Positions 44,083-55,112 of a stretch of 64,000 bases of DNA are shown piece after piece (the first letter of the stretch is position 1; each line of letters starts with the position of its first letter). The notes under the pieces are model-generated. The model was not told the DNA's origin. It saw only the letters and a list, made by a program, of their open reading frames with translations, and searched no databases. The position numbers and the translations under genes were made by a program. Origin of the DNA: Symsagittifera roscoffensis (taxonomy: Eukaryota > Xenacoelomorpha > Acoela > Convolutidae). The stretch is taken from positions 5,315,472 to 5,379,471 of the forward strand of contig NC_087069.1 in NCBI RefSeq assembly GCF_963678635.1, in the 5' to 3' direction.

Positions 44083-46614
44083 AGTATTAACATTTCAATA
44101 CATCTTTTTTCTAATATTTTCCGACCAAAACACAAATCCTTCTCCTCGCACTAGACCCCAGGATTTATTAGTAACACACTATGATTGTGAAGAAAACGAA
44201 CAAAAAACACTACACAAATATGCAATAAATCAAGTATCACAATGCGAAACAGAACCATAAGCTATAGAAACTACAAATGTAATCGCAACATTGTATTCAA
44301 AAGCCCGAGCAACAACAGTCACAGGATATAAATTTACAGCAACATTTTCCGAAAAGAAAGTACACTGTTCACAAGTTCCAACGGAAATAAGAACCGAATT
44401 GATCACGAGTCATTTTATCAAAGTAATACAGAACAAATTTTTCATCTAAACCCCTATGATTGTAAAAACGAATTACTCAGACTGAACATCACAAGAAATA
44501 AAAACATAGACAGAAAAATAGTAAATTTCCAAGTCTTTGCCGATTCTGTACATCAAGCAGAAATTGAAGGACATATAAAATTAGACAAAAAATACCCATA
44601 TAACGGCGCACACGGAAGATTAACGTCTGACATACACGATAAACACTGGATACCGTCAGACACAAAAAACAAAAGATATCAAGAAATATTGTTTTTTGAT
44701 TGGAAAATACAACTCGAAAAAGTACAACTCACACGAGATTTATCTGATAACACAATGATCTATCAAGGAATTAGATTACCTTGAAAAAATGATCAAGGTT
44801 ATTGTGACCCTACGACAAGGACCCAAGCAACAATTGTTTGGTTTCCCGAAGATACATGCACAACATTTTAAGTAGCAAAAATACACGCTCGAATGATAAA
44901 ATTCCATAAAAATTTTATAGAATCAATTCCATACGAACAAGTAAACCCATCCCGAAAACAAAGTAATGATTTTAGAAATATCCATGATATAGAAAATAAA
45001 TTAACACGTTTCCAAATCTATCAAGAAACAGAATTTGCATGTAAATACAGAAATCCACTTTATAAGACACAATACTCTGAAATACTTGTCGTATACGAAA
45101 AAAGTTTCGACATGACCACTGGAAAAACAAAATTTAACCCTTATGCCACATTTCATCCTATAAATGGAGGAACATCATACGTCCCAGTTAACTTTCTGAA
45201 AAGCACAGGTCAACCTGGTGGAAAACTGAAACCATATGACAGTAAAAGCACACGTTTACAAGAACTATCACTAATGAGTAGCACCTATTTTGGTAATATT
45301 CATCATGATATCTACTTAGACATGAAGCTAGACTACACAATTAGTAGAATTTTCCACGAAATGTCACTTTCTGAATTAGAAACACTTCATCAACTATGCG
45401 AATTGGAAAGAACACAAATCCTAATATCACTCGCACTTGCAGTACTAAAAATACCTTACGCAGGATACTTATTATCAGGAAACAGATCAAATTTTTTAGA
45501 TTACGAAGGAAATTTTTTATGGTTTTAAAAAAGTATCACCATTATATGTTTTTGGAGACAAACGTTGTTATAAAAGAATCCCCATATTCTATAAAAATAA
45601 AGTACATTTTGTCGACACACTTTCAAGACGAACAAATTTTTGGGATCCCGCAGTCCCATGTGGATCAGAAAATAGCCACAATGTAGTACAATTAAATCCT
45701 GATGAAGATAAATTTTATCTACTTACACCATACCCTACATTAATGCAACCACTCAAAAAATTTTCACCCGAAAGCATCAGAGCTATAGCTCGTAATCCAA
45801 ATATTGATTTACAATCAATTGGAATATATTCTAACTCAGATATCCAACATCACATTAGAACACAACAATTTCAGGAATTATTAACACAAATGGACACGAT
45901 ACAACGACAATCAATTGACCAAAATTTAAGAAAACTTGCCGAAACCGCAGGATTTGCGATATTTATACACACGATTATAGCGGATATTTTAAAGATATTA
46001 AAGACTAAACATATTTAAACGGTGAAAAATACAGACCAAAAGATATTTCACCTATAAATATTTTCATTTTTGTCACCTTAAAGAACGAAATTCTAGCTTT
46101 TCTAGGATGGCCCTATTACATCTTAGAAAAATTAACTATCTTATACGCCATGTTTAGTTTTATAGGATTTCTTTTCTCACTGTTAAAAGGAATCTATAAC
46201 ACAAGCGCTATACACACAGTGGTAAACCAACAAGCAAGTGTTGCACGTATTTTATTTGCAGGATTTTTTGGAATTTTTTCATCATCAATTAACAAAATAC
46301 TTCTAGATGCACAAATAAAAGAATATAACACAAAAATATCCACAAGACAAAACATATACGACGAAGAACACAATGATATAGAAATAACACCTACCGCGCC
46401 ACAGTTGCCACCCTTACCACAAAACCATCCATTATCATTAGTTCCCCGTAATTTCCGAAACCTAGCAAACACAAATAATCTAAATTCTAGACCAAATTCA
46501 ACACAAAGTCCCATCCAACATATAATGACACATCATTCACAAAATGATAATACATACGATTATAATACATATTATAGAACAACCCCACACCACCATTTTT
46601 CAGTCTCAACATAA
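44069..46614 (+). pseudogene. envelope-like glycoprotein gene, broken
   Basis: It begins with a hydrophobic signal-peptide-like stretch (residues 1-18 after ATG 44069), then a Cys-containing ectodomain with a paired Tyr-Asp-Cys...Cys start and several N-x-T/S sites. A 211-codon open block (44893-45528) and a 91-codon block (45743-46016) follow. A membrane segment lies around 46,150-46,280 and a Pro-rich cytoplasmic tail runs to 46,614. Stops are at about 44258, 44784, 44870, 45526 and 46016, and frame changes near 44,380, 45,526 and 46,000. Position after pol and layout fit an envelope protein for membrane fusion. The fold is not assigned: rhabdo-like or chuvirus-like class III, phlebovirus-like and baculovirus-F-like envelopes are all known in invertebrate LTR elements. 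The tail is the part amplified in the 1.27-kb array. Confidence 0.55.
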
Positions 46615-47253
46615 TCATTTTTTAGCCCACGATGAGCTGACAACTTGAATCCTTCCATCGCTCAAAATCCCATCCAGCCAACCTCCAAATTCAAATCCCA
46701 ATAATCCCACTTTTTGCCTTCTCACCACCCGATTTTCCAACTACTAATATACCATCAAGCACGAATTCTGATACTAACTCAGATATTTCAGTTTTTCATT
46801 CTATCTCACAATTTAATAACTCTAATGTAGAAACCCCCGACGAATTTGCAGACTTCGAACCATCTCCCTCTACCTATACCCAAACCAGCTCCTCAGTTTT
46901 TTCAAAACCCCTTTTTCAACCAATACCATCCAATCATCCACTCCCATCCGTTTCCACTCCTTCTTATGCTTCCCAAGTGACCCCAACCTAATCTCCACTT
47001 CATTCACACAGATCATATAATAATTCCCCAGATACCCCCCAAATTTCCCAGGAGCTTGATAATTTTATTACTTTACAACAACAATTAATAAACCCCTACA
47101 CCATCACTATACAACAACTCTCATCCACAATAACATCCTCAAATCCACCTACACCCACACCATCCTCAGCTTACACTCCATCATTAGCACAATCATCCAA
47201 ATCCACCGAAACACCTACTAGCACTCACCGAGCCTATCGCACTTTTAAACGAA
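45984..47253 (+). repeat. 1.27-kb array unit A
   Basis: First of five direct units (period 1270-1271 bp), each starting at ATATTTTAAAGATATTAAAG. It carries the envelope tail frame (ATG 46150, 154 codons) and a second Ser/Thr/Pro-rich frame, here broken by TGA at its third codon, another TGA soon after and a TAA near 46,990. Type 1 in both halves. Confidence 0.9.
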
Positions 47254-48523
47254 ATATTTTAAAGATATTAAAGACTACATATATTTAAACGGTGAAAAAT
47301 ACAGACCACAAGATATTTCGCATATAAATATTTTCATTTTTGTCACCTTAAAGAACGAAATTCTAGCTTTTCTAGGATGGCCCTATTACATCTTAGAAAA
47401 ATTAACTATCTTATACGCCATGTTTAAATTTATAGGATTTCTTTTCTCACTGTTAAAAGGAATCTATAACACATGCGCTATACCCACAGTGGTAAACCGT
47501 CAAGCAAGTGTAGCACGTATACTATTTTCAGCATTTTTTAGAATTTTTTCATCATCAATTAACAAAATACTTCTAGATGCACAAATAAAAGAATATAACA
47601 CAAAAATATCCACAAGACAAAACATATACGACGAAGAATACAATAATATAGAAATAACACCTACCGCGCCACAGTTGCCACCTTTACCACAAAACCATCC
47701 ATTATCATTAGTTCCCCGTAATTTCCGAAACCTAGCAATCACAAATAATCTAAATTCTAGACCAAATTCAACACAAAGTCCCATCCAACATATAATGACA
47801 CATCATTCACAAAATGATAATACATACGATTATAATACTTATTATAGAACAACCCCATACCACCACTTTTAAGTCTCAACATAATCATTTTTTAGCCCAC
47901 GATGAGCCGACAACTTGGATCCTTCCGTCGCTCAAATTCCAATCCAGCCAACCTCCAAACTCAAATCCCAATAAACCCACTTTTTGCTTTCCCACCACCC
48001 GATTTTCCAATTACTAATATACCATCAAGCACGAAATCTGATACTAACTCAGATATTTCAGTTTATCATTCTATCTCACAATTTAATAACTCTAATGTAG
48101 AAACCCCCGACGAATTTGCAGACTTCGAACCATCTTCCTCTACCTATACCCAAACCAGCTCCTCATTTTTTTCAAAAACACCTTTTCAACCAATACCTTC
48201 CAATCATCCCCTCCCATCCGTTTCCACTCCTTCTTATGCTTCCCAAGTGACCCCGACCTATTCTCCACTTCATTCACACAGATCATATAATAATTCCCCA
48301 GATACCCCCCAAATTTCCCAGGAGCTTGATAATTTTATTACTTTACAACAACAATTAATACTACCCAACACCATCACAATACATCAACTCTCATCCACAA
48401 TAACATCCTCAAGTCCACCTACACCCACACCATCCTCAGTTTACACTCCATCATTAGCACAATCATCCAAATCCACCGAAACACCTACTAGCACTCACCG
48501 AGCTTATCGCACTTTTAAACGAA
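47254..48523 (+). repeat. 1.27-kb array unit B
   Basis: Second unit. Type 2 sequence in both halves. The tail frame 47420-47872 (150 codons, stopping four residues earlier than in A and D) and the second frame 47902-48558 are both open. Confidence 0.9.
47420..47872 (+). CDS. envelope tail ORF, array copy B
   Basis: 150 codons from ATG 47420. The first about 50 residues hold two hydrophobic stretches (a Phe-Ile-Gly-Phe-Leu-Phe start and a second Ile-Leu-Phe segment), then a charged Gln-Ile-Lys-Glu-Tyr stretch and a Pro/Asn/His-rich tail with a PPLP motif. The frame is open upstream of the ATG for about 45 more codons, consistent with its origin as the C-terminus of the envelope gene. It has no signal peptide or ectodomain of its own. 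If translated alone it would be a small membrane protein. Copies: 46150-46614, 49961-50425, 51300-51683 (partial) and 48946-49143 (partial). Confidence 0.4.
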   Translation: MFKFIGFLFSLLKGIYNTCAIPTVVNRQASVARILFSAFFRIFSSSINKILLDAQIKEYNTKISTRQNIYDEEYNNIEITPTAPQLPPLPQNHPLSLVPRNFRNLAITNNLNSRPNSTQSPIQHIMTHHSQNDNTYDYNTYYRTTPYHHF

Positions 48524-48558
48524 ATATTTTAACGATATTAAAGACTACATATATTTAA
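47902..48558 (+). CDS. Ser/Thr/Pro-rich accessory ORF, array copy B (intact)
   Basis: 218 codons from ATG 47902, 27 nt after the envelope-tail stop. The protein is low-complexity, rich in Ser, Thr, Pro, Asn and Gln, with no membrane segment. It carries proline motifs (PPPDFP, PTPTPS) that could serve as late-domain-like or SH3/WW ligands; this is inference. It runs through the junction into unit C, so its last dozen residues come from the next unit. Units A, C and D carry the same frame with stops. Unit E carries the original 3' context, in which the frame leads into unique sequence. Of the five copies, only this one reads without a break. Confidence 0.45.
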   Translation: MSRQLGSFRRSNSNPANLQTQIPINPLFAFPPPDFPITNIPSSTKSDTNSDISVYHSISQFNNSNVETPDEFADFEPSSSTYTQTSSSFFSKTPFQPIPSNHPLPSVSTPSYASQVTPTYSPLHSHRSYNNSPDTPQISQELDNFITLQQQLILPNTITIHQLSSTITSSSPPTPTPSSVYTPSLAQSSKSTETPTSTHRAYRTFKRNILTILKTTYI

Positions 48559-49794
48559 ACGGTGGAAACTACAGACCACAAGATATTTCGCCTATAAATA
48601 TTTTCATTTTTGTCATCTTAAAGAACGAAATTCTAGCTTTTCTAGGATGGCCCTATTACATCTTAGAAAAATTAACTATCTTATACGCCATGTTTAGTTT
48701 TGTAGGATTTCTTTTCTCACTGTTAAAAGGAATCAATAACACATGCGCTATACACACAGTGGTAAACCGACAAGCAAGTGCAGCACGTATACTATTTTCA
48801 GGATTTTTTTTGAATTTTTTCATCATCAATCAACAAAATACTTCTAGATGCACAAATAAAAGAATATAACACAAAAATATCCACAAGACAAAACATATAC
48901 GACGAAGAACACAATAATATAGAAATAACACCTACCGCGCCACAGTTGCCACCCTTACCACAAAACCATCCATTATCATTAGTTCCCCGTAATTTCCGAA
49001 ACCTAGCAATCACAAATAATCTAAATTCTAGACCAAATTCAACACAAAGTCCCATCCAACATATAATGACACATCATTCACAAAATGATAATACATACGA
49101 TTATAATACATATTATAGAACAACCCCATACCACCACTTTTAAGTCTCAACATAATCATTTTTTAGCCCACGATGAGCTGACAACTTGGATCCTTCCATC
49201 GCTCAAAATCCCATCCAGCCAACCTCCAAATTCAAATCCCAATAATCCCACTTTTTGCTTTCTCATCACCCGATTTTCCAACTACTAATATACCATCAAG
49301 CACGAATTCTGATACTAACTCAGATATTTCAGTTTTTCATTCTATCTCACAATTTAATAACTCTAATGTAGAAACCCCCGACGAATTTGCAGACTTCGAA
49401 CCATCTCCCTCTACCTATACCCAAACCAGCTCCTCAGTTTTTTCAAAACCCCCTTTTCAACCAATACCATCCAATCATCCACTCCCATCCGTTTCCACTC
49501 CTTCTTATGCTTCCCAAGTGACCCCAACCTAATCTCCACTTCATTCACACAGATCATATAATAATTCCCCAGATATCCCCCAAATTTCCCAGGAGCTTGA
49601 TAATTTTATTACTTTACAACAACAATTAATAAACCCCTACACCATCACTATACAACAACTCTCATCCACGATAACATCCTCAAATCCACCTACACCCACA
49701 CCATCCTCAGCTTACACTCCATCATTAGCACAATCATCCAAATCCACCGAAACACCTACTAGCACTCACCGAGCTTATCGCACTTTTAAACGAA
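48524..49794 (+). repeat. 1.27-kb array unit C (recombinant)
   Basis: Third unit. Its first half matches type 2 and its second half type 1, with the switch between about 49,143 and 49,180. An extra T in a T-run near 48,810 breaks the tail frame, leaving 48,946-49,143. The second frame has the TGA and TAA of type 1. Confidence 0.9.
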
Positions 49795-51064
49795 ATATTT
49801 TAAAGATATTAAAGACTTCATATATTTAAACGGTGGAAACTGCAGGACACAAGATATTTCGCCTATAAAAATTTTCATTTTTGTCACCTTAAAGAACGAA
49901 ATTCTAGCTTTTCTAGGATGGCCCTATTACATCTTAGAAAAATTAACTATCTTATACGCCATGTTTAGTTTTATAGGATTTCTTTTCTCACTGTTAAAAG
50001 GAATCTATAACACAAGCGCTATACACACAGTGGTAAACCAACAAGCAAGTGTTGCACGTATTTTATTTGCAGGATTTTTTGGAATTTTTTCATCATCAAT
50101 TAACAAAATACTTCTAGATGCACAAATAAAAGAATATAACACAAAAATATCCACAAGACAAAACATATACGACGAAGAACACAATAATATAGAAATAACA
50201 CCTACCGCGCCACAGTTGCCACCCTTACCACAAAACCATCCATTATCATTAGTTCCACGTAATTTCCGAAACCTAGCAATCACAAATAATCTAAATTCTA
50301 GACCAAATTCAACACAAAGTCCCATCCAACATATAATGACACATCATTCACAAAATGATAATACATACGATTATAATACATATTATAGAACAACCCCACA
50401 CCACCATTTTTCAGTCTCAACATAATCATTTTTTAGCCCACGATGAGCTGACAACTTGGATCCTTCCATCGCTCAAAATCCCATCCAGCCAACCTCCAAA
50501 TTCAAATCCCAATAATCCCACTTTTTGCTTTCTCACCACCCGATTTTCCAACTACTAATATACCATCAAGCACGAATTCTGATACTAACTCAGATATTTC
50601 AGTTTTTCATTCTATCTCACAATTTAATAACTCTAATGTAGAAACCCCCGACGAATTTGCAGACTTCGAACCATCTCCCTCTACCTATACCCAAACCAGC
50701 TCCTCAGTTTTTTCAAAACCCCTTTTTCAACCAATACCATCCAATCATCCACTCCCATCCGTTTCCACTCCTTCTTATGCTTCCCAAGTGACCCCAACCT
50801 AATCTCCACTTCATTCACACAGATCATATAATAATTCCCCAGATACCCCCCAAATTTCCCAGGAGCTTGATAATTTTATTACTTTACAACAACAATTAAA
50901 AAACCCCTACACCATCACTATACAACAACTCTCATCCACAATAACATCCTCAAATCCACCTACACCCACACCATCCTCAGCTTACACTCCATCATTAGCA
51001 CAATCATCCAAATCCACCGAAACACCTACTAGCACTCACCGAGCTTATCGCACTTTTAAACGAA
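49795..51064 (+). repeat. 1.27-kb array unit D
   Basis: Fourth unit, type 1 in both halves and very close to A. The tail frame 49961-50425 (154 codons) is open. The second frame is broken by TGA at codon 3 and TAA near 50,800. Confidence 0.9.
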
Positions 51065-52335
51065 ATATTTTAGAGATATTAAAGACTACATATATTTAAA
51101 CGGTGAAAAATACAGACCACAAGATATTTCGCATAAAAATATTTTCATTTTTGTCACCTTAAAGAACGAAATTCTAGCTTTTCTAGGATGGCCCCATTAC
51201 ATCTTAGAAAAATTAACTATCTTATACGCCATGTTTAATTTTATAGGATTTCTTTTCTCACTGTTAAAAGGAATCTAAAACACATGCGCTATACACACAG
51301 TGGTAAACCGACAAGCAAGTGTAGCACGTATTCTATTTTCAGGATTTTTTAGAATTTTTTCATCATCAATTAACAAAATACTTCTAGATGCACAAATAAA
51401 AGAATATAACACAAAAATATCCACAAGACAAAACATATACGACGAAGAACACAATAATATAGAAATAACACCTACCGCGCCACAGTTGCCACCCTTACCA
51501 CAAAACCATCCATTATCATTAGTTCCCCGTAATTTCCGAAACCTAGCAATCACAAATAATCTAAATTCTAGACCAAATTCAACACAAAGTCCCATCCAAC
51601 ATATAATGACACATCATTCACAAAATGATAATACATACGATTATAATACATATTATAGAACAACCCCATACCACCACTTTTAAGTCTCAACATAATCATT
51701 TTTTAGCCCACGATGAGCCGACAACTTGGATCCTTCCATCGCTCAAATTCCCATCCAGCCAACCTCCAAACTCAAATCCCAATAAACCCACTTTTTGCTT
51801 TCCAACCACCCGATTTTCCAATTACTAATATACCATCAAGCACGAATTCTGATACTAACTCAGATATTTCAGTTTTTCATTCTATCTCACAATTTAATAA
51901 CTCTAATGTAGAAACCCCCGACGAATTTGCAGACTTCGAACCATCTCCCTCTACCTATATCCAAACCAGCTCCTCAGTTTTTTTCAAAAACCCCTTTTCA
52001 ACCAATACCTTCCAATCATCCACTCCCATCCGTTTCCACTCCTTCTTATGCTTCCCAAGTGACCCCAATCTATTCTCCACTTCATTCACACAGATCATAT
52101 AATAATTCCCCAGATACCCCCCAAATTTCCCAGGAGCTTGATAATTTTATTACTTTACAACAACAATTAATACACCCCAACACCATCACAATACATCAAC
52201 TCTCATCCACAATAATATCCTCAAATCCACCTACACCCACACCATCCTCAGCTTACACTCCATCATTAGCGCAATCTTCCAAATCCACCGAAACACCTAC
52301 TAGCACTCACCGAGCTTATCGCACTTTTAAACGAA
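51065..52335 (+). repeat. 1.27-kb array unit E (last)
   Basis: Fifth unit, type 2. The tail frame has an early TAA (about 51,276) and is open from about 51,300 to 51,683. The second frame starts at 51713 and shifts in a T-run near 51,985, then runs on past the array end into unique sequence to 52,512. Confidence 0.9.
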
Positions 52336-52514
52336 AATTTCCAAATCACCCATTCCCAACCAAACCCGGAACAGCCCGCGAATATATCAATCACCCGGAA
52401 CATACCAAAACGAAAAATTTTTTTGAAATCACCTTACCCTCATTTCCGCAATATACGTTAAATAACCTAACAATACTAACGACAGACGCAATTTTGTTGA
52501 TGAGCACGTTTTAA
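51713..52514 (+). pseudogene. Ser/Thr/Pro-rich accessory ORF, array copy E with original 3' end
   Basis: Starts at ATG 51713 and shifts frame in the T-run near 51,985. The frame starting near 51,927 continues the homologous sequence to 52,512. After the array end (52,335) it adds about 58 residues of non-repetitive sequence with a more globular composition. This shows where the ancestral single-copy ORF ended, before the repeat was amplified. Confidence 0.45.
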
Positions 52515-52903
52515 TGCCAACACTTCATTGGACAGCTTATTATGATTTTAGTAACCGCCTTTGCCTACCATTAGCTAATACTCATGACAGTATCGAGAAG
52601 AACAAAAACATGTTATATAGACTCACCACAACACTAACACCTCGACAATTTACTTACGTTGGATATAAAAAGTTATTAAATGCATTCACTGCACCCCGAG
52701 CTAACGAATTGGCTATAGAATACTACGACCATAATAACATCCGCCCTAATCAAGATCAATTTTTAGATGAAGACCGCTTCGCAAACCCGCAACTAACAGA
52801 AAAATTTTTCATCAAAACATCATACGTATTCACACCTAATATTTTTGATAGAAAGCATGATCACATTATTTCAGAATCACTAGTTGATATTCAAGCAAAC
52901 TAG
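52514..52903 (+). CDS. 129-codon 3' ORF (accessory, unknown)
   Basis: An intact ATG-to-TAG frame directly after the preceding frame (its ATG overlaps the stop region at 52,512). Composition is balanced and globular-looking, with Trp, Tyr and several Asn-Arg pairs; there is no signal peptide, membrane segment or Cys pattern. No family is recognised. The open frame continues about 13 codons upstream of the ATG, so it may be the C-terminal half of the preceding protein, separated by a frameshift near 52,455-52,475, rather than a separate gene. A CACCACAG acceptor-like site follows at 52,960. Confidence 0.45.
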   Translation: MPTLHWTAYYDFSNRLCLPLANTHDSIEKNKNMLYRLTTTLTPRQFTYVGYKKLLNAFTAPRANELAIEYYDHNNIRPNQDQFLDEDRFANPQLTEKFFIKTSYVFTPNIFDRKHDHIISESLVDIQAN

Positions 52904-53196
52904 AGCTTCTATGATAAGTTTCAGTTATTTTCACTAACCTTTCACTTTCTTTCACCACAGGAACGCATTTGCACTGTTCCCACGATATTATGTTACGCAC
53001 TAAACAAACGCACACATATACATAATTTCGTTTTATACAAAATCATTTTGATTTACACACCCCATCAAGACAACCTCACCATCGTTTTCAGTTTCTTAAC
53101 TCAAAATACACGTCACCATTCTTCATTAATTTTACATATTGCATTTAAGATACTAACCTCCACGGCATCCTCCGCAACTAAGACCCAGTTACCCAA

Positions 53197-53436
53197 ATGT
53201 ATATATTCTGTCCCATCACAAAGACCTTCAATGCCGAAGAATCCGGACCCTTCCTTTTCCCGCATGAAATTATCCAGCCTATCGAAATACACATATTAGA
53301 ATTCATTCACAATACTAAATATAATCATAAAATATATAACCTCATCCAAAACACACCTTACGAGTTTGCAGTAGGCACCGAAGAACTAAACACCATCAAT
53401 GCACTTCAATTGCTTTGGCCACTGCTACAAACTTAA
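53197..53436 (+). CDS. 79-codon 3' ORF (unknown)
   Basis: ATG 53197 to stop 53434. The peptide is acidic to neutral and globular in composition (Pro-Ile-Glu-Ile-His-Ile-Leu-Glu-Phe-Ile core). Another frame overlaps it at 53,048-53,299 but is more biased in composition. The acceptor-like CACCACAG at 52,953-52,960 and the donor AAG|GTGAGT at 53,524 bracket this region, so it may be part of a spliced exon joined to upstream element sequence. Function unknown. Confidence 0.3.
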   Translation: MYIFCPITKTFNAEESGPFLFPHEIIQPIEIHILEFIHNTKYNHKIYNLIQNTPYEFAVGTEELNTINALQLLWPLLQT

Positions 53437-53521
53437 AACATCATACGCATACTAGCCAAATTACTAACAACATCAGACATGATTCACGACATCTTCCCCC
53501 ACGGCTTTTTCCCAGAAGATT

Positions 53522-53530
53522 AAGGTGAGT
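53522..53530 (+). promoter_or_regulatory. consensus 5' splice donor in the element 3' region
   Basis: AAGGTGAGT is a near-perfect donor, lying after the last ORFs. CTTTTAGTC at about 53,602-53,610 could be the acceptor. This suggests at least one spliced subgenomic RNA. Confidence 0.3.
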
Positions 53531-53540
53531 ATAATTTGAA

Positions 53541-55112
53541 ATACTTTTAACTAATAAATTTAAATTTGTACTAACCATTATCTATCAATGTTTGTTTCTA
53601 CTTTTAGTCTTCACACCACAATCATCTACAAAAAAAAAAAAAAAACTTTTTAAATTATCTTAAAATTCTTTAGTTTCTTGCACTAAATAATGTAGTAAAA
53701 TTCATACCAAATGTAGTAATTTTATTTATAAACTATTTCCCCATGAAGCAGTAAACTTAGTTACGATGAAAATTTATAATTTTAAATTTCCCCAAAACGC
53801 AGTAAAATTCAAATTTTATGCAATAAATTGATAAAATGAGAAAGCAGTACTAACCTATTCTTTATTTTCATTCATTCGCACAAGAATTCTATCCAAACTC
53901 GCACAGCTCGCCCACGAAGAATTGCTTAAATAATGATTCTAAGTTTCAAGTTTCACTATCAACAACTCTAACACACGATAACAAGTTTCAAACTTTCCTT
54001 AACCCGGTGGGAAAGGAATTATACACTAAACCAAACTAACCTACGCAGCTTACTAAACACAACAAATCAGAAAAATAGCAACATGATTAAGAAAAGAAAA
54101 CCAACGGTACCCAAACCGGATTAACCCAGTTTGAAACTGGATAATTTATTCTTTTGAAGACTATTATAAAGTCTAAGAAAGAGATAATAAAACACAAAAA
54201 AAGTCGCAAGACAAACCCACACCAAAAACAATTTGATTTTTAAAAAAAGGACACAACAAAAGTAACATAAGAAAGACCAACATAAACCCAACATAAAACG
54301 TTATCACATAACAGGACCTCTCAAAGAAACAGCATGCAATCATACTCCCACTCCTGGCCTAACCCACCAGAGAGGACGTCCTGAGCACGCTCTATAGCCG
54401 GCTTAACCCACCGCGCTAATCCACGCTTTGTGACCACACTTCTATTTTTAATAAAAGGTACTCAAGGTTGAGTAACTCTTCAAAATAACCGAACTAAAAC
54501 AAAACGCTTTTGTGAAAACGACTAACTAATTTCATGGTTAAAAAACCGAATTAACATAATTTTATAAAATGTAAATCATACTTTGCAGTATATAGATCAT
54601 ACACAAAAACAAAGACGAACATCCAAAGACTAGATGATCCCATCACACTCGAATAAAAGAATGGCTAAACACAACCGACATGCCGTCCACAATCACGACT
54701 CAAAGGATTTAGAGTACGACTTGACTTCGCAGAAAAGGACTTCATTAAACTAGACCAATGACCACCTCGATGTTCAAGTTTACGTACAGATCCGAGTTAC
54801 AAGGCATCCCTTCCACACACGATCTTCACGCCATTCCCAGACGAGGCTGCACACAAAACAGTTCTCTACTAATACAGAAAAACCTGACATAGCAAACCAT
54901 TTTGAAATCGGATTGATTTCATTGGGGATCACAGTCGTTGTCGAATGACAAAGTAATAATTTCCTGTTCCTAATTCTAGCGTCCTGGAACGTTCTTCTTC
55001 AAGAGGAACCGGATAAGAAAATGATGTTTGCCAAATACCAACGTTCATCATCCATCCTTCAAATTGCAGAGAAGAAAGATAATTCTAAAAAACTCTGTAA
55101 ACCCCGGATGGG
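53541..55112 (+). other. non-coding 3' region of the retroelement
   Basis: Stop-rich in all frames. It contains a run of about 16 A (53,631-53,645), repeats of the word GCAGTAAAATTC (about 53,750-53,815) and TTAACCCA-type words. A purine-rich GCAGAGAAGAAAGATAA (55,064) and GGATGGG right before the 3' LTR are the only candidates for a polypurine tract. Confidence 0.5.

Noticed and set aside
46194-51595. Repeated minus-strand frame of 85-106 codons in every 1.27-kb unit
   Set aside because: Antisense to the envelope-tail frame; it is repeated only because the DNA is repeated, and its ends follow the sense-strand codon bias.
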